DNA from: Alphaproteobacteria bacterium
Lineage (GTDB): Bacteria > Pseudomonadota > Alphaproteobacteria > Geminicoccales > Geminicoccaceae
Assembly (NCBI GenBank): GCA_026990035.1
Contig: JALSIM010000041.1
Span: forward strand, 124,001-188,000
Length of the DNA stretch: 64,000 nucleotides
Direction of reading: 5' to 3'
Part shown: in pieces, positions 40,304-51,827 of the stretch
Position numbering within the stretch: the stretch's first letter is position 1
How the letters are laid out: each line of letters starts with the position of its first letter
Translations under genes and position numbers: made by a program
The notes under the pieces: model-generated
The model's input: only the letters and a program-made list of their open reading frames with translations
Told to the model about the DNA's origin: nothing
Database searches by the model: none

Positions 40304-41685
40304 CGGCCCTATGGGAAGCTTCCGAGGTGCTGGCGGCGACCTGCGGGCGCGGGCCCGGAGGCTGGCGGGCGCGGGGCGTGTCCATCGACAGCCGGAGCCT
40401 CGCCCGGGGGGATCTTTTCGTCGCCCTCAGGGGGCCCCGCCACGACGGCCACGCCTTTCTCGCCGACGCCTTCGCCCGCGGCGCCGCCGCCGCCCTGGTC
40501 GCCGGCGCCCGCGACGCCGCCGGCCCCCTGGTGATGGTGGACGATACCCAGCGCGGCCTCGAAGCCCTCGCCCGCGCCGCCCGCGCACGCAGCCGGGCCC
40601 GCATCCTCGCGCTCACCGGCAGTGTCGGCAAGACCGGCACCAAGGAAGCCCTGCGCCGGGCTCTCGCCGCCGAGGCACCGACCCACGCCAGCGCCGCCAG
40701 TCACAACAACCATTGGGGCGTGCCCCTGAGCCTCGCCCGGCTGCCCCGCGACGCCGCCTACGGGATCTTCGAGATCGGCATGAACCACGCCGGCGAGATC
40801 CGGGAACTGGTGGCTCTCGTCCGTCCCCAGGTCGTGCTGGTGACCTGGGTGGCCGGGGCTCATCTCGCCTATTTCGCGGACGAACGGGCGATCGCCGAGG
40901 CCAAGGCGGAGATCTTCGAGGCCGGCGAACCTCCCGAATGCGCGGTGCTGCCGGCCGACAATCCCCATTTCCCGCTGCTCGTCGAACGGGCGATCGGCGC
41001 CGGCGTTGCGCGGATTCTCACCTTCGGCGGCGGCGCCGACGCCGACTGGCGGCTGCTGGCGGCGGAGTGCGGCCCGGACGGGAGCCGCGTCGAGGCGATA
41101 CGCGACGGTCGCAGTTTCCAGTTCACCCTCGGCCTTCCCGGTCGCCACTGGGTGACCAACGCCCTCGCCGTGCTGGCGGCGGTGGAGGCCCTCGGGGGTG
41201 ATCCGCCGGCGGCCGCCCGCAGTCTTTCCGGGCTCGAACCCCTGACCGGCCGCGGCCGTCGTGAGCGGCTCGCGATCGGCGACGGGAGCTTCCTCCTGCT
41301 CGACGAAAGCTACAACGCCAATCCGGCCTCGATGCGCGCCGCCATCGCCCTTCTCGGGCTGATGCCGGGCCGCCGGCTCGCCGCCCTCGGCGAGATGGCG
41401 GAGCTCGGCCGGGAAGCCCCGCGCCTCCACGCCGAACTCGCCGGCCCGCTGGCCGAGGCCGGGGTGGCGAAGGTGTTCACCTGTGGCCCCCTGATGGCCC
41501 ATCTGCAGGCGGCACTGCCGGCCGCCTGCCGCGGCGGCCACGCCGAGGATGCGACGGCGCTCCGCCGCCTCCTGCGGGAGACGCTGCGGCCGGGCGACGT
41601 GCTGCTGGTCAAGGGATCGCTCGCGAGCGGCATGGGAACCATCGTCGAGAACCTGCGCGCCGAGGCGGCGGAAGGGAGACTCTGA
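40300..41685 (+). CDS. murF: UDP-MurNAc-tripeptide--D-Ala-D-Ala ligase
   Basis: 461 residues. The Mur-ligase P-loop is [14 protein letters not shown], followed by [24 protein letters not shown] and [15 protein letters not shown] in the C-terminal part. Completes the soluble UDP-MurNAc-pentapeptide. The start overlaps murE (ATGA), and mraY follows after 4 bases. Confidence 0.97.
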   Translation: MTALWEASEVLAATCGRGPGGWRARGVSIDSRSLARGDLFVALRGPRHDGHAFLADAFARGAAAALVAGARDAAGPLVMVDDTQRGLEALARAARARSRARILALTGSVGKTGTKEALRRALAAEAPTHASAASHNNHWGVPLSLARLPRDAAYGIFEIGMNHAGEIRELVALVRPQVVLVTWVAGAHLAYFADERAIAEAKAEIFEAGEPPECAVLPADNPHFPLLVERAIGAGVARILTFGGGADADWRLLAAECGPDGSRVEAIRDGRSFQFTLGLPGRHWVTNALAVLAAVEALGGDPPAAARSLSGLEPLTGRGRRERLAIGDGSFLLLDESYNANPASMRAAIALLGLMPGRRLAALGEMAELGREAPRLHAELAGPLAEAGVAKVFTCGPLMAHLQAALPAACRGGHAEDATALRRLLRETLRPGDVLLVKGSLASGMGTIVENLRAEAAEGRL

Positions 41686-41689
41686 GCCG

Positions 41690-42778
41690 ATGCTCTATCA
41701 TCTGCTGTTTCCGCTTTCGGACTACGTCGGCGCCTTCAACGTCTTCCGCTATCTCACCTTCCGCACCGGCGGAGCGGTGATGACGGCCCTGTTCGTGAGC
41801 TTCCTGCTCGGTCCGATGATCATCCGCTGGCTCAAGAGCCAGCAGCCCCACGGCCAGCCGATCCGCGAGGACGGGCCGGAGGATCATCTGCTGCGCAAGA
41901 AGGGGACCCCGACCATGGGCGGGGTGCTCATCCTCCTCGCCCTCACCGTCGCCACCCTGCTGTGGGTCGATCTCACCAATCCCTTCGTCTGGGTGGTGCT
42001 GGTGGTGACCCTGGGCTTCGGGCTGATCGGCTTCTTCGACGATTACAGCAAGCTCAGGAAGCGGTCCTCGAACGGGATTTCCGGCCGCGTCAAGCTGCTC
42101 GCCCAGTCGGTCATCGCCCTCGCCGCCGCCTGGGTGATCGCGACCCTGACGCCGGAGCCGCTGGGTTCGAGCCTCGCCATCCCCTTCTTCAAGGATCTCT
42201 ACATTCCGCTCGGGGCGTTCTTCCCGCTGGCCGGCGCCTTCGTCATGGTCGGCGCGTCCAACGCCGTCAATCTGACCGACGGGCTGGACGGGCTCGCCAT
42301 CGTTCCGGTGATGATCGCCGCCGGCTGCTTCGCCCTGATCGCCTATCTCTCGGGCAACGCCATCTTCGCCGCCTATCTCGGGATCCCCTACGTGGCCGGG
42401 ACCGGCGAGCTCGCGGTCTTCGCCGGGGCCATGGTCGGCGCCTCGCTGGGCTTCCTCTGGTTCAACGCGCCGCCGGCGATGGTGTTCATGGGCGATACCG
42501 GATCGCTGAGCACCGGCGGTGCCCTCGGGGCGGTGGCGGTGGCCGCCAAGCACGAGCTGGTGCTCGCCATCATCGGCGGGCTGTTCGTTCTCGAGGCGGT
42601 GTCGGTGATGGTCCAGGTCGCCTCCTTCAAGCTGACCGGCCGGCGCGTCTTCCGGATGGCGCCGCTGCACCACCATTTCGAGAAGAAGGGCTGGGAGGAG
42701 CCGACGATCGTGATCCGATTCTGGATCATCGCCTCGATCCTGGCGCTGATCGGCCTTTCCACCCTCAAGCTGCGGTAG
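41690..42778 (+). CDS. mraY: Phospho-MurNAc-pentapeptide translocase (lipid I synthase)
   Basis: Integral membrane transferase of 362 residues with about ten membrane segments. Conserved segments: [24 protein letters not shown] (catalytic Asp pair), [23 protein letters not shown] and [13 protein letters not shown]. Transfers phospho-MurNAc-pentapeptide to undecaprenyl phosphate. Confidence 0.98.
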   Translation: MLYHLLFPLSDYVGAFNVFRYLTFRTGGAVMTALFVSFLLGPMIIRWLKSQQPHGQPIREDGPEDHLLRKKGTPTMGGVLILLALTVATLLWVDLTNPFVWVVLVVTLGFGLIGFFDDYSKLRKRSSNGISGRVKLLAQSVIALAAAWVIATLTPEPLGSSLAIPFFKDLYIPLGAFFPLAGAFVMVGASNAVNLTDGLDGLAIVPVMIAAGCFALIAYLSGNAIFAAYLGIPYVAGTGELAVFAGAMVGASLGFLWFNAPPAMVFMGDTGSLSTGGALGAVAVAAKHELVLAIIGGLFVLEAVSVMVQVASFKLTGRRVFRMAPLHHHFEKKGWEEPTIVIRFWIIASILALIGLSTLKLR

Positions 42779-42782
42779 GGCG

Positions 42783-44165
42783 ATGAAGGGGATCGGAGCA
42801 TATCGCGGAAAGCGGGTGGGCGTCCTCGGTCTCGGCCGCAGCGGGCGGGCGGTGGCCCGGGCCCTGCGGGCGGCCGGCGCCGATCCGCTTCTCTACGACG
42901 ACGATCCCGCGACCCTGGACGCCGCTTGCACCGCCGGCGGGCGGCCGGGTGCCGCCGCCGATCTTCCCGATCTCGCCCTCCTGGTCGCCAGTCCCGGGGT
43001 GCCTCTCACCCATCCCGCACCCCATCCGCTGATCGAGGACGCCCGGCGGGCGGGCGTACCGGTCTGCGGCGACGTCGATCTGTTCGCCGCCACATATCCC
43101 GAAACCTTCCTGATCGGCGTCACCGGGACCAACGGCAAATCCACCACCACCGCGCTGATCGCCCACCTCCTCGCGGCCGCCGGTCTGCCGGCCGAGGCGG
43201 CGGGCAACATCGGGCGGCCGGTGTTCGATCTCGAACCGGCGCCGGGTACGATTCTGGTCCTCGAACTCTCCTCCTTCCAGCTCGACCTGTCGCGGGAGCT
43301 GCGCTGCCGGATCGCCGTCTGGCTCAACCTCGAGCCCGACCATCTCGACCGCCACGGCGATCTCGACGGCTACATCGCCGCCAAACGGCGACTGTTCGCG
43401 GGCCAGCGGCCGGGCGACCGGGCCGTCGTCGCCGTCGACGACGATGTCTCGCGGGCTCTCGCCGAGGAGCTCGAGGCCGCCGGACGCGCGCCGATCCGGG
43501 TCAGCGGATCGCGGGCCGACGTCGAGGTCGGCGTCGCGGACGGCTGGCTCGTGGCGCGGAGCGAAGGCGGTCTCCGCCGGATCGCGGAGCTCGCCGGGCT
43601 GCCCCGTCTGCGCGGCCGGCACAACCATCAGAACGCGGCCGCCGCCTTCGCCGTCGCCCGTCTCCTGGGAGTGGACGGCGCCGTCGCGGCCCGAGGCCTC
43701 GCATCCTTTCCCGGTCTGCCGCATCGCATGCGGGAAGTGGGGCGCCTCGGCAGGATCCGCTTCATCGACGACAGCAAGGCCACCAATCCCGCCGCCGCCG
43801 GCCGCAGCCTCGCGAGTTTTTCCGAGATCTACTGGATCGCCGGCGGACGGGCGAAACCGGGCGGGTTCGGCGCCCTCGAGCCGCATCTGGGCAACATCCG
43901 CGCCGCCTTCCTGATCGGCGAGGCGGCCCCCGAACTCGCCCGCTTCCTCGAGGGGCGGGTGCCGGCGGAGATGGTCGGCGAGCTCGCCCGCGCGGTTCCG
44001 GCGGCGGCCCGGGCCGCGGACCGCAGCGAAGGCGAGGCGCCGGTGGTGCTCCTGGCACCGGCCTGCGCCTCCTTCGATCAGTTCACCGATTTCGAGGCCC
44101 GCGGACGGGCCTTCGCCGCCCTCGTCGCCGAGCTCGCCTCAGCCGCCGCGGGAGGTGCCGCGTGA
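42783..44165 (+). CDS. murD: UDP-MurNAc-L-Ala--D-Glu ligase
   Basis: 460 residues. An N-terminal Rossmann part (VGVLGLGRSGRAVA), then the ATP site GVTGTNGKSTTTAL, LELSSFQLD, and LNLEPDHLDRHG. The C-terminal domain has FIDDSKATNPAAA. Adds D-glutamate. Four bases after mraY, and the stop is overlapped by the GTG of ftsW. Confidence 0.97.
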   Translation: MKGIGAYRGKRVGVLGLGRSGRAVARALRAAGADPLLYDDDPATLDAACTAGGRPGAAADLPDLALLVASPGVPLTHPAPHPLIEDARRAGVPVCGDVDLFAATYPETFLIGVTGTNGKSTTTALIAHLLAAAGLPAEAAGNIGRPVFDLEPAPGTILVLELSSFQLDLSRELRCRIAVWLNLEPDHLDRHGDLDGYIAAKRRLFAGQRPGDRAVVAVDDDVSRALAEELEAAGRAPIRVSGSRADVEVGVADGWLVARSEGGLRRIAELAGLPRLRGRHNHQNAAAAFAVARLLGVDGAVAARGLASFPGLPHRMREVGRLGRIRFIDDSKATNPAAAGRSLASFSEIYWIAGGRAKPGGFGALEPHLGNIRAAFLIGEAAPELARFLEGRVPAEMVGELARAVPAAARAADRSEGEAPVVLLAPACASFDQFTDFEARGRAFAALVAELASAAAGGAA

Positions 44166-45274
44166 GCCCCTTCGCACGGACCAACCGCGGCCTTCTGGCC
44201 AACTGGTGGTGGACCCTGGACCGGGCGCTCCTCGGCGGACTTCTGGTGATCGCCCTCGTCGGCGTGGTCATGGTCTTCGCCTCCAGCCCCCCCATCGCGA
44301 AACGTCTCGGTTACGAAGAGACCCGCTTCGTCGTCAAGCATCTGACCTTCCTGCTGCCGGCCATCCTCCTGCTTCTCGGCACCTCCCTCCTCGCCCCGCG
44401 CGGGGTCCTGCGGGCGGCCTTCCTGCTGCTCGCCGGCTTCGGCCTGCTGCTGGCCCTCACCCCCTTCCTCGGCACCGAGATCAAGGGAGCGCGGCGCTGG
44501 GTGTCGGTCGCCGGCCTGATCCTGCAGCCCAGCGAGTTCGTCAAACCGGCCCTGGTCGTCGTTTCCGCCTGGCTGCTGGCGCGGCGGCCCGGCATGGCGG
44601 GCGCGCCGCAGGCCGCGGCCCTCACCGGGCTCATGCTCCTGCTGCTGGTGATCCAGCCGGATCTCGGGATGAGCGTGCTGGTACTGGCGGTGTTCGGCGT
44701 CCAGCTCTTCGTCGCCGGCCTGCCCTGGCTGCTGATCGGCGGTCTCGCGGGACTCGGCGTCCTCGGCCTCTACGCCGCCTATGTCGCCTTCCCCCACGTC
44801 CAGACCCGGATCGACGACTTTCTCGACCCCACCAAGGAGAGCTACCAGGTCGAAACCTCGCTGTCGGCGGTGACCTCGGGCGGACTGTTCGGCCGTGGAC
44901 CCGGCGAGGGGGTCGTCAAATTCTATCTGCCCGAGGCCCACTCCGATTTCGTGTTCGCCACCCTGGCCGAGGAATTCGGCGCCATCGCCGCCCTCCTCGT
45001 GCTGATGCTGTTCGGCTTCATCGTTCTGCGGGGACTGTGGCGGGCCTACGAGGCGCAGGACCGTTTCGTGCAGCTCGCCGCGGTCGGCCTCCTGGCCCAG
45101 TTCGGCCTCCAGGCGCTGGTCAACATCGCCGTCAATCTCAATCTGCTGCCGACCAAGGGGATGACCCTGCCGTTCGTCAGCTACGGCGGGTCCTCCCTGC
45201 TGGCCCTGGCCATCGGCATGGGCATGCTGCTGGCCCTGACCCGGGTCGGGGCCCGGCTGGAGGGGGCGCCGTGA
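44162..45274 (+). CDS. ftsW: Peptidoglycan glycosyltransferase FtsW
   Basis: SEDS-family membrane polymerase of 370 residues with about ten hydrophobic segments. Conserved parts are [43 protein letters not shown] and [18 protein letters not shown] 44162 overlaps the murD stop and has GGGAGG upstream. Partner of FtsI at the septum. Confidence 0.97.
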   Translation: MSPFARTNRGLLANWWWTLDRALLGGLLVIALVGVVMVFASSPPIAKRLGYEETRFVVKHLTFLLPAILLLLGTSLLAPRGVLRAAFLLLAGFGLLLALTPFLGTEIKGARRWVSVAGLILQPSEFVKPALVVVSAWLLARRPGMAGAPQAAALTGLMLLLLVIQPDLGMSVLVLAVFGVQLFVAGLPWLLIGGLAGLGVLGLYAAYVAFPHVQTRIDDFLDPTKESYQVETSLSAVTSGGLFGRGPGEGVVKFYLPEAHSDFVFATLAEEFGAIAALLVLMLFGFIVLRGLWRAYEAQDRFVQLAAVGLLAQFGLQALVNIAVNLNLLPTKGMTLPFVSYGGSSLLALAIGMGMLLALTRVGARLEGAP

Positions 45275-46359
45275 ACGGTCCGGTGCTGATCACCACCGGC
45301 GGTACCGGCGGGCACGTCTTTCCGGCGCTCGCCACCGCCCGCGCGTTGCGGGATCGGGGACGGCGGGTGGCCTTCGTCACCGATCGGCGCGGCGCGCGCT
45401 ATCTGCGCGGCGAGAACGAGGTCTACGAGATCGCCGCCGCCAGCCCCACCGGGAGCGTGCGCCGGCGGCTCGATGGCATCCTGGCCATCGCCCGCGGCAC
45501 CTGGCAGAGCCGGCGGCTGATCGGCCGGCTGCGTCCGGCGGCGACCGCGGCCTTCGGTGGTTACGCCTCGGTGCCGACGGTTCTCGCCGCCGCTCTCGCC
45601 CGCCAGCCGATCCTTCTGCACGAGCAGAACGCGGTGCTGGGGCGCGCCAACCGCCTCGCCTCCCGTTTCGCCCGGACCCTCGCCCTCACCTTCGCCGATA
45701 CGCGGGGGGTGCCGCCGGCCCATGCCGGTCGCAGCCTCGTCACCGGCAACCCGATCCGTCCCGGCTTCGCCGTCGCCGCCGTGCGCGCCCCGGGCAGCGG
45801 CACGGATTTCCGTCTCCTCGTCCTCGGCGGCAGCCAGGGCGCGCGGGTGTTCGGCGAGGTGGTACCGGAGGCCGTCGCGAACCTGCCGGCGGCCGTCCGG
45901 GAACGCGTCCGGCTCACCATGCAGTGCCGGCCCGAGGAACTGGCGGCGGTCGAGCAGCGCTGTGCCCGTCTCGGTATCGAAGCCGAACTCGCCGCCTTCT
46001 TCGAGGATGTGGCGGAACGGATGGCGGCCAGCGATCTGGTGATCACCCGCTCCGGCGCCTCGACCGTGGCCGAGCTCCTGCATCTGGCCCGTCCCGCCAT
46101 CCTCGTGCCCTACCCCCACGCCGCCGACGATCACCAGCGGGCCAACGCCGAACGGCTGGTGGCCGCCGGAGCCGCCCGGATGCTGCCGGAGGAGGAGTTC
46201 ACGCCGGCGCGGCTGGCGGAGCTCCTGGCCGCGCTCGCCGAGACGCCGGCGACCCTCGCCGGGATGAGCGAGGCCGCCGCCGGCATGGCCGTGGGCGACG
46301 CCGCCGAGCGGCTCGCCGGCGCGGTGCTGGCGATGCTCGAAGGGGAGGCCGGGCGATGA
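45271..46359 (+). CDS. murG: UDP-GlcNAc:lipid I N-acetylglucosaminyltransferase
   Basis: 362 residues, GT28 family. [14 protein letters not shown] at the N-terminus, [21 protein letters not shown] in the middle, and [12 protein letters not shown] with [14 protein letters not shown] in the donor site. Makes lipid II. GTG 45271 overlaps the ftsW stop. ATGA junction with murC. Confidence 0.97.
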   Translation: MNGPVLITTGGTGGHVFPALATARALRDRGRRVAFVTDRRGARYLRGENEVYEIAAASPTGSVRRRLDGILAIARGTWQSRRLIGRLRPAATAAFGGYASVPTVLAAALARQPILLHEQNAVLGRANRLASRFARTLALTFADTRGVPPAHAGRSLVTGNPIRPGFAVAAVRAPGSGTDFRLLVLGGSQGARVFGEVVPEAVANLPAAVRERVRLTMQCRPEELAAVEQRCARLGIEAELAAFFEDVAERMAASDLVITRSGASTVAELLHLARPAILVPYPHAADDHQRANAERLVAAGAARMLPEEEFTPARLAELLAALAETPATLAGMSEAAAGMAVGDAAERLAGAVLAMLEGEAGR

Positions 46360-47777
46360 AACTCCCCTTCGCGGTCGAGCCCATCCATTTCGTCGGCATC
46401 GGCGGCATCGGCATGAGCGGCATCGCCGAGATCCTGCACAATCTCGGCTACCGGGTGCAGGGCTCCGATCTCGGCGAGAGCCGGAACGTCCAGCGTCTGC
46501 GCGGACTCGGCATCGACATCGCCATCGGCCACCGGCCGGAAAACCTGGGCGAGGCGAAGCTGCTGGTGGTCTCCTCGGCGGTCGGTGCCGACAATCCCGA
46601 GGTCCTCGAAGGCCGGGCGCGGCGCCTGCCCGTCGTGCCACGGGCCGAGATGCTGGGCGAGCTGATGCGCTTCAAATGGTCGGTGGCGGTGGCGGGTACC
46701 CACGGCAAGACCACCACCACCTCGATGGTCGCCGCCATTCTCGATGCCGGCGGCCTCGATCCGACCGTCATCAACGGCGGGATCATCAACGCCTACAAGA
46801 CCAACGCCCGTCTCGGCGCCGGGGAGTGGATGGTGGTCGAGGCCGACGAGAGCGACGGCAGCTTCCTGCGCCTGCCGGCGACCATCGCCGTGATCACCAA
46901 CATCGATCCCGAGCACATGGACCATTACGGTTCCTTCGACGCGGTGCGGAGGGCTTACCTCGCCTTCGTCGAGCAGCTCCCCTTCTACGGCGTCGCCGTG
47001 CTCTGCATCGACCATCCCGAGGTGCAGGCACTGCTGCCCAGGATCACCGATCGCCGGGTCATCACCTACGGCTTCAATCCCCAGGCCGACATCCGCGCCT
47101 GCGACCCGCGCCTCGATGCCGAGGGCGAGCATTTCACGGTGATCATGCGGGGTCCGGACGGCGAAGAGGAGGTGCTCGAGGATGTGCATCTGGCGATGCC
47201 GGGGCTGCACAATGTCGCCAATGCCCTGGCCGCCCTGGCGGTGGGACGGCAGCTCGGCATCGGCGCCGCGGCGATGTGCCGGGCGCTGGCCGGTCTCGAG
47301 GGGGTGCAGCGCCGCTTCACCCGCACCGGACGGGTCGCCGGCATCACCGTGATCGACGATTACGGCCACCATCCGGTGGAGATCCGCAACGTGCTGCGCA
47401 CCGCCCGGGCCGCGACCCCGGACGGGCGGGTGATCGCCGTCGTCCAGCCCCACCGCTACACCCGGCTGCGCGACCTGTTCGAGGATTTCTGCACCTGCTT
47501 CGTCAACGCCGACATCGTGCTGGTGGCGCCGGTCCACGCCGCCGGCGAACCCCCCGTCGAAGGCATCGACCGGGACGCCCTGGTCGCCGGCCTGCGCGCC
47601 CACGGCCAGCGCGAAGTGCACGCGATCGACGGCGAGGAGGATCTCGCACCGCTGCTGGCGCGGCACGCCCGCGCCGGCGATCTCGTGGTCTGTCTCGGCG
47701 CCGGCACCATCACCCGCTGGGCGCACGATCTGCCGCAAAGGCTGAGCACCCTGCTCGGCGCGGAGGTCGAACGATGA
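46356..47777 (+). CDS. murC: UDP-MurNAc--L-alanine ligase
   Basis: 473 residues. [16 protein letters not shown] at the N-terminus, ATP site [34 protein letters not shown] and [11 protein letters not shown]. First ligase of the stem peptide. Start and stop are both ATGA overlaps, with murG and murB. Confidence 0.98.
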   Translation: MKLPFAVEPIHFVGIGGIGMSGIAEILHNLGYRVQGSDLGESRNVQRLRGLGIDIAIGHRPENLGEAKLLVVSSAVGADNPEVLEGRARRLPVVPRAEMLGELMRFKWSVAVAGTHGKTTTTSMVAAILDAGGLDPTVINGGIINAYKTNARLGAGEWMVVEADESDGSFLRLPATIAVITNIDPEHMDHYGSFDAVRRAYLAFVEQLPFYGVAVLCIDHPEVQALLPRITDRRVITYGFNPQADIRACDPRLDAEGEHFTVIMRGPDGEEEVLEDVHLAMPGLHNVANALAALAVGRQLGIGAAAMCRALAGLEGVQRRFTRTGRVAGITVIDDYGHHPVEIRNVLRTARAATPDGRVIAVVQPHRYTRLRDLFEDFCTCFVNADIVLVAPVHAAGEPPVEGIDRDALVAGLRAHGQREVHAIDGEEDLAPLLARHARAGDLVVCLGAGTITRWAHDLPQRLSTLLGAEVER

Positions 47778-48694
47778 CCGGCGGGCGCGATTTCGATCTG
47801 CCGCCGGTGCGCGGCCGGATGCGGCGGATGGTGCCGCTGGCGCCCCTCACCTGGTTCCGGGTCGGCGGTCCGGCGCGGTTCCTGTTCCAGCCGGCCGATG
47901 CGGAGGATCTCGCCGCCTTCCTCGCGGCGCGGCCGGAAGCGCTGCCGCTGCTGCCGATGGGGGTCGCCTCCAACCTGCTGGTGCGCGACGGCGGCATCGA
48001 CGGGATGGTGGTCCGCTTCGGCGGGCCGCTGGCGAAGGTGACGGTGGAGGGTGAGGTCCTGATGGCCGGGGCCGGCGCCCTCGATCAGCGGGTGGCGACG
48101 GTCGCCGCCCGGGCCGGACTTTCCGGCCTCGAGTTCATGATCGGCATCCCGGGAACGATCGGCGGTGCGGTGCGGATGAACGCCGGCGCCTTCGGGGGCG
48201 AGACCGCGGACCGGCTGATCTGGGCCGAGGCGCTCGACGAGGCGGGGCGGCCGCACCGTCTGCGCCGCGACGAGCTCGGGCTTTCCTACCGTTCCAGCCG
48301 GCTGCCCGAGGGCTGGGTCGTGCTGCGCGCCGCCTTCGCCTTGGCCCCCGGCGATCCGGAGGCGATCGCCGCCCGCATGGCGGCGATCCGCGAGGAACGC
48401 GCGCGCAGCCAGCCGCTCCGGGTCGCGACCGGTGGCAGCACCTTCAAGAACCCGCCCGGGGAGAAGGCCTGGCGGCTGATCGATGCCGCCGGCTGTCGGG
48501 GCCTGCGCCACGGCCGGGCGATGGTTTCGGAGCAGCATTGCAATTTCCTCGTCAACACCGGCGGGGCGACCGCCGCCGAGATCGAGGAACTCGGCGAGAT
48601 GGTGCGGGCGCGGGTACGGGAGCAGAGCGGCGTCGATCTCTGCTGGGAGATCCACCGCGTCGGCCGTAATCGGGCCCGGGAGGAAGCGGCATGA
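47774..48694 (+). CDS. murB: UDP-N-acetylenolpyruvoylglucosamine reductase
   Basis: Flavoprotein of 306 residues. [45 protein letters not shown] (FAD site), RSSRL, and [10 protein letters not shown] near the active-site serine. Makes UDP-MurNAc. ATGA junctions on both sides. Confidence 0.98.
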   Translation: MTGGRDFDLPPVRGRMRRMVPLAPLTWFRVGGPARFLFQPADAEDLAAFLAARPEALPLLPMGVASNLLVRDGGIDGMVVRFGGPLAKVTVEGEVLMAGAGALDQRVATVAARAGLSGLEFMIGIPGTIGGAVRMNAGAFGGETADRLIWAEALDEAGRPHRLRRDELGLSYRSSRLPEGWVVLRAAFALAPGDPEAIAARMAAIREERARSQPLRVATGGSTFKNPPGEKAWRLIDAAGCRGLRHGRAMVSEQHCNFLVNTGGATAAEIEELGEMVRARVREQSGVDLCWEIHRVGRNRAREEAA

Positions 48695-49599
48695 CCCATG
48701 TCGCCGTGCTGATGGGCGGCATGTCCGCCGAGCGCGAGGTCTCGCTGACCAGCGGCGAGGCCTGCGCCGCCGCCCTCGAGGAACGGGGCTACCGGGTGAG
48801 CCGGATCGACGTCGGCCGCGATCTGCCGGCGGTGCTGGCGGCGCTGCGGCCGGACGTGATCTTCAACGCCCTCCACGGCCGCTTCGGCGAGGACGGCCGG
48901 GTCCAGGGGCTGTTCGACCTCATGGGCATTCCCTACACCCATTCCGGCGTGCTCGCCTCGGCTCTGGCGATGGACAAGCCGATGGCCCGGCGCATCTTCG
49001 CCGAGGCCGGGCTGCGGGTACCCGAGGGCCGCGAGATCCGCTTCGCCGACCTGCTCGAGAGCCCGCCCTTTCCGCCACCTTTCGTCGCCAAGCCGGCGGC
49101 CGAGGGCTCCAGCGTCGGGGTGGTCATCGTCCGCGATCCGGACCTCGCCGAGCTGCGCGGGCGCAACCGGGCCGATCCCGACGCCCGGATGCTGGTGGAG
49201 CGCTACATCCCCGGTCGCGAGCTCACCTGTTCGGTGCTCGGCGGTGAGCCGCTGGCGGTGACCGAGATCGCGCCGGAAGAGGGTTTCTACGACTACCGGG
49301 CGAAATACACCCCGAACGTCGCCCGCCATCTCCTGCCGGCGCCACTGCCCGGGAGGGTCTACGCGCGGGTCATGGAGGCGGCCGCCACCGCCCATGCGGC
49401 GCTCGGCTGTCGCGGCCTGAGCCGGGCCGATTTCCGCTTCGATCCCGAGGAGGGGGAAGCCGGCCTCTACATCCTCGAGGTCAATACCCAGCCGGGCATG
49501 ACGCCACTGTCGCTGGCTCCCGAACAGGCCGCCCACTGCGGTCTCTCCTTCGCCGATCTGGTGGAACGTCTGCTGGAGGAGGCGCGATGCGACAGGTGA
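48691..49599 (+). CDS. ddlB: D-alanine--D-alanine ligase
   Basis: ATP-grasp ligase of 302 residues. LMGGMSAEREVSLTSG opens the protein, ALHGRFGEDGRVQG and PFVAKPAAEGSSVGV are substrate/ATP segments, and LEVNTQPGMTPLS closes the metal site. Supplies D-Ala-D-Ala for murF. ftsQ starts within its last 13 bases. Confidence 0.97.
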   Translation: MTHVAVLMGGMSAEREVSLTSGEACAAALEERGYRVSRIDVGRDLPAVLAALRPDVIFNALHGRFGEDGRVQGLFDLMGIPYTHSGVLASALAMDKPMARRIFAEAGLRVPEGREIRFADLLESPPFPPPFVAKPAAEGSSVGVVIVRDPDLAELRGRNRADPDARMLVERYIPGRELTCSVLGGEPLAVTEIAPEEGFYDYRAKYTPNVARHLLPAPLPGRVYARVMEAAATAHAALGCRGLSRADFRFDPEEGEAGLYILEVNTQPGMTPLSLAPEQAAHCGLSFADLVERLLEEARCDR

Positions 49600-50429
49600 A
49601 TCGCCTTCTTCGCCACGCCCGGGTGGCCCGGCGGCAGCCGCCGCGACCGCGCTGGATCGCGCCCCTGCGCCGGCTCGCGATTCCGGCGTTGGCGGTCGCC
49701 GCACTCTCTGGTACGACATACCTCACGGTTGAGACGGGGTTGACGGCCGCCGCCTACGAGCGGGTGCGGCAGCAGCTCCGCCTGGCGGAGGATCGTTTGG
49801 GGCTGCGGGTTCGCGATATTCTCACCCAGGGGCGGCAACGGACGGCGCGCCGGGAACTCGCCGCGGCTCTTGCCTCCTATGAAGGGCAATATATACTTGC
49901 AGTTGATTTGCAGGCCGTCCGCGAACGGCTGGAACGTCTGCCCTGGGTCCGTCGTGCTACCGTCAAGCGTCTGCTCCCCTCGACCCTCCTGGTTCGCCTC
50001 GAAGAGCATCGTCCCGTCGCCCTCTGGCGCGGTCCGGAGGGTCTGCGCTTGATCGGAACGGAGGGTGAAGCGATCCCGATCGAGGACCTTCGTGCCTTCC
50101 GTGATCTGCCCCTTCTCTACGGTGCCGGAGCGCCGGCCCGCCTCCCCGCCCTCCATCGCCTGCTGCGGAGCGAGCCCGAACTCGCCCGCCGGGTGACCGG
50201 CGCGGCCTGGATCGGCGACCGGCGCTGGGACCTGTTCGTCGACGGTCGCACCACCATCCGTCTGCCCGAGCGCGAAGCCGACGAGGCCTGGCGTCTGCTG
50301 GCCCGCGAGGAACGGCGCAGCCGTCTCCTGGAGCGGGCGATCGACGCCGTCGATCTGCGCAATCCGGATTGGATCGTGTTGCGGCTGAACAGGCGGATCC
50401 TGCGCCACCCAGGGAGGAAAGCAGCATGA
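49587..50429 (+). CDS. ftsQ: Cell division protein FtsQ
   Basis: 280 residues: a basic cytoplasmic N-terminus (RRQPPRPRW), one membrane helix at about 30-45, then a POTRA-type domain (LAVDLQAVRERLERLPWVRRATVKRLLPSTLLV in pieces from residue 104) and a beta domain. Scaffold linking FtsA/Z side to FtsL-B-W-I. Weak sequence conservation is normal. The position confirms it. Confidence 0.93.
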   Translation: MRQVNRLLRHARVARRQPPRPRWIAPLRRLAIPALAVAALSGTTYLTVETGLTAAAYERVRQQLRLAEDRLGLRVRDILTQGRQRTARRELAAALASYEGQYILAVDLQAVRERLERLPWVRRATVKRLLPSTLLVRLEEHRPVALWRGPEGLRLIGTEGEAIPIEDLRAFRDLPLLYGAGAPARLPALHRLLRSEPELARRVTGAAWIGDRRWDLFVDGRTTIRLPEREADEAWRLLAREERRSRLLERAIDAVDLRNPDWIVLRLNRRILRHPGRKAA

Positions 50430-51724
50430 GCACGCGGACCCTGGACCGCGCCGGCAGAGGCGTCCGACCCGCACTCGACGGGCTGCGCACGACGCCGGTC
50501 ACGGTTCTCGACATCGGTACCACCAAGATCTCCTGCTTCATCGCCCGGCCGCGCCCCTCGCAGGGCTTCGCCCTCCTCGGCCGCGGCTATCAGGCGGCGG
50601 AGGGCTTCAAGGGCGGCGAGGTGATCGACGTCGATGCCGCCGAGACCTCCCTCGCCGCCGCCCTCCACGAGGCCGAGGAACAGGCCGGCGACCCGGTGCG
50701 CGAGGTGGTGATCGTCACCAATGCCGGGCGACCGGTCTCGCGTCAGGTGCGGGTGACCCACGAGCTCGGCGGTGCCACGGTGCGCGACGAGCAGCTCCGC
50801 GCGCTCCTGGTCGAGGCCCGGGCCGCGGCCGCGGGTGCCGAGCAGGAGGTGCTGCACACCGTACCCGTGGCGGTCAGCCTCGACGGCGGGCGTCCCCTCA
50901 AGGATCCGCGCGGGGCCCGCGGCGAGCGGCTGGAGATGCTGGCCACGGTGGTTTGCGCCGGGCGCCAGCCGATCCGGGACCTGGTGGCCTGTCTCGAGCG
51001 CTGCCATGTGCGGGTCACCGAGATCGTCGCCGCCCCCTACGCCGCGGGCATCGCCTGCCTCACCGAGGACGAGATGGAACGCGGCTGCCTGGTGCTCGAC
51101 CTGGGCGGCGGCATCAGCGGCTTCGCCCATTTCGCGGACGGCCGCCTGCTCTGTCTCGACCAGGTGCCCTACGGCGGCATCCATGTCACCAACGATCTCG
51201 CCTACGGTCTCTCCACCGGCCGCGCCCATGCCGAGCGGCTGAAAACCCTCCACGGTGGTGTCGTGCGCCGCGCCTGCGATGCCGATGCCCGCATCACCTT
51301 CCCCCTTCTCGGCGAACGGCCGGAGACCCCCACCGGCGAGGTGGCGCGGGCCCGGATCACCCACATCGTGCGGGCGCGGGTGGAGGAGATCCTGGACTTC
51401 GTCCAGGACAAGATCCGCGCCAACTGGGAGGTGTTCGAGCGCCGCCCGCCACGTTCCGTGGTGCTCACCGGCGGCGCCAGCCAGCTCGACGGGCTCGAGG
51501 AGCTGGCCGAGGAGATTTTCGGCATTCCGGCCCGCCGCGGCCGGCCCGATCTCGTGCACGGCCGGCACGGCACGGAAACCGAGCCCTGCTGTGCGGCCAC
51601 CTGTGGTGCCCTGTCGTTGGCCAGCGGTGACGACGACGGGCTGAGCTGGGGAGACGGAAGGGAAATGCCGGTGCTGGCCGGCTGGCTCGCGCGTCTGGCG
51701 CGCTGGGTCGAGCAGAATTTCTGA
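50426..51724 (+). CDS. ftsA: Cell division protein FtsA
   Basis: Actin-like membrane anchor of FtsZ, 432 residues. [15 protein letters not shown] (phosphate 1), [13 protein letters not shown] (phosphate 2) and [19 protein letters not shown]. The C-terminal [16 protein letters not shown] is the amphipathic membrane helix. AGGGAGGAAAG precedes ATG 50426, and the start overlaps the ftsQ stop. Confidence 0.97.
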   Translation: MSTRTLDRAGRGVRPALDGLRTTPVTVLDIGTTKISCFIARPRPSQGFALLGRGYQAAEGFKGGEVIDVDAAETSLAAALHEAEEQAGDPVREVVIVTNAGRPVSRQVRVTHELGGATVRDEQLRALLVEARAAAAGAEQEVLHTVPVAVSLDGGRPLKDPRGARGERLEMLATVVCAGRQPIRDLVACLERCHVRVTEIVAAPYAAGIACLTEDEMERGCLVLDLGGGISGFAHFADGRLLCLDQVPYGGIHVTNDLAYGLSTGRAHAERLKTLHGGVVRRACDADARITFPLLGERPETPTGEVARARITHIVRARVEEILDFVQDKIRANWEVFERRPPRSVVLTGGASQLDGLEELAEEIFGIPARRGRPDLVHGRHGTETEPCCAATCGALSLASGDDDGLSWGDGREMPVLAGWLARLARWVEQNF

Positions 51725-51757
51725 GCGAAGGGGGGCTGTCCCGCCCGTGACCATCCG

Positions 51758-51810
51758 CCGGCCGACTGCCCGCGGCCGGTTTCGAGGAGGACGATCCGAA
51801 GAACGGATCG
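51758..51810 (+). promoter_or_regulatory. Two tandem hairpins in the ftsA-ftsZ spacer
   Basis: Hairpin 1 pairs 51758-51764 with 51773-51779 (7 bp, GC only). Hairpin 2 pairs 51792-51798 with 51804-51810 (7 bp, loop AAGAA), ending just before the strong ribosome site AAGGAGG. They may stabilise or process the ftsZ message. Confidence 0.5.
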
Positions 51811-51827
51811 CGACCAAGGAGGAGAAT

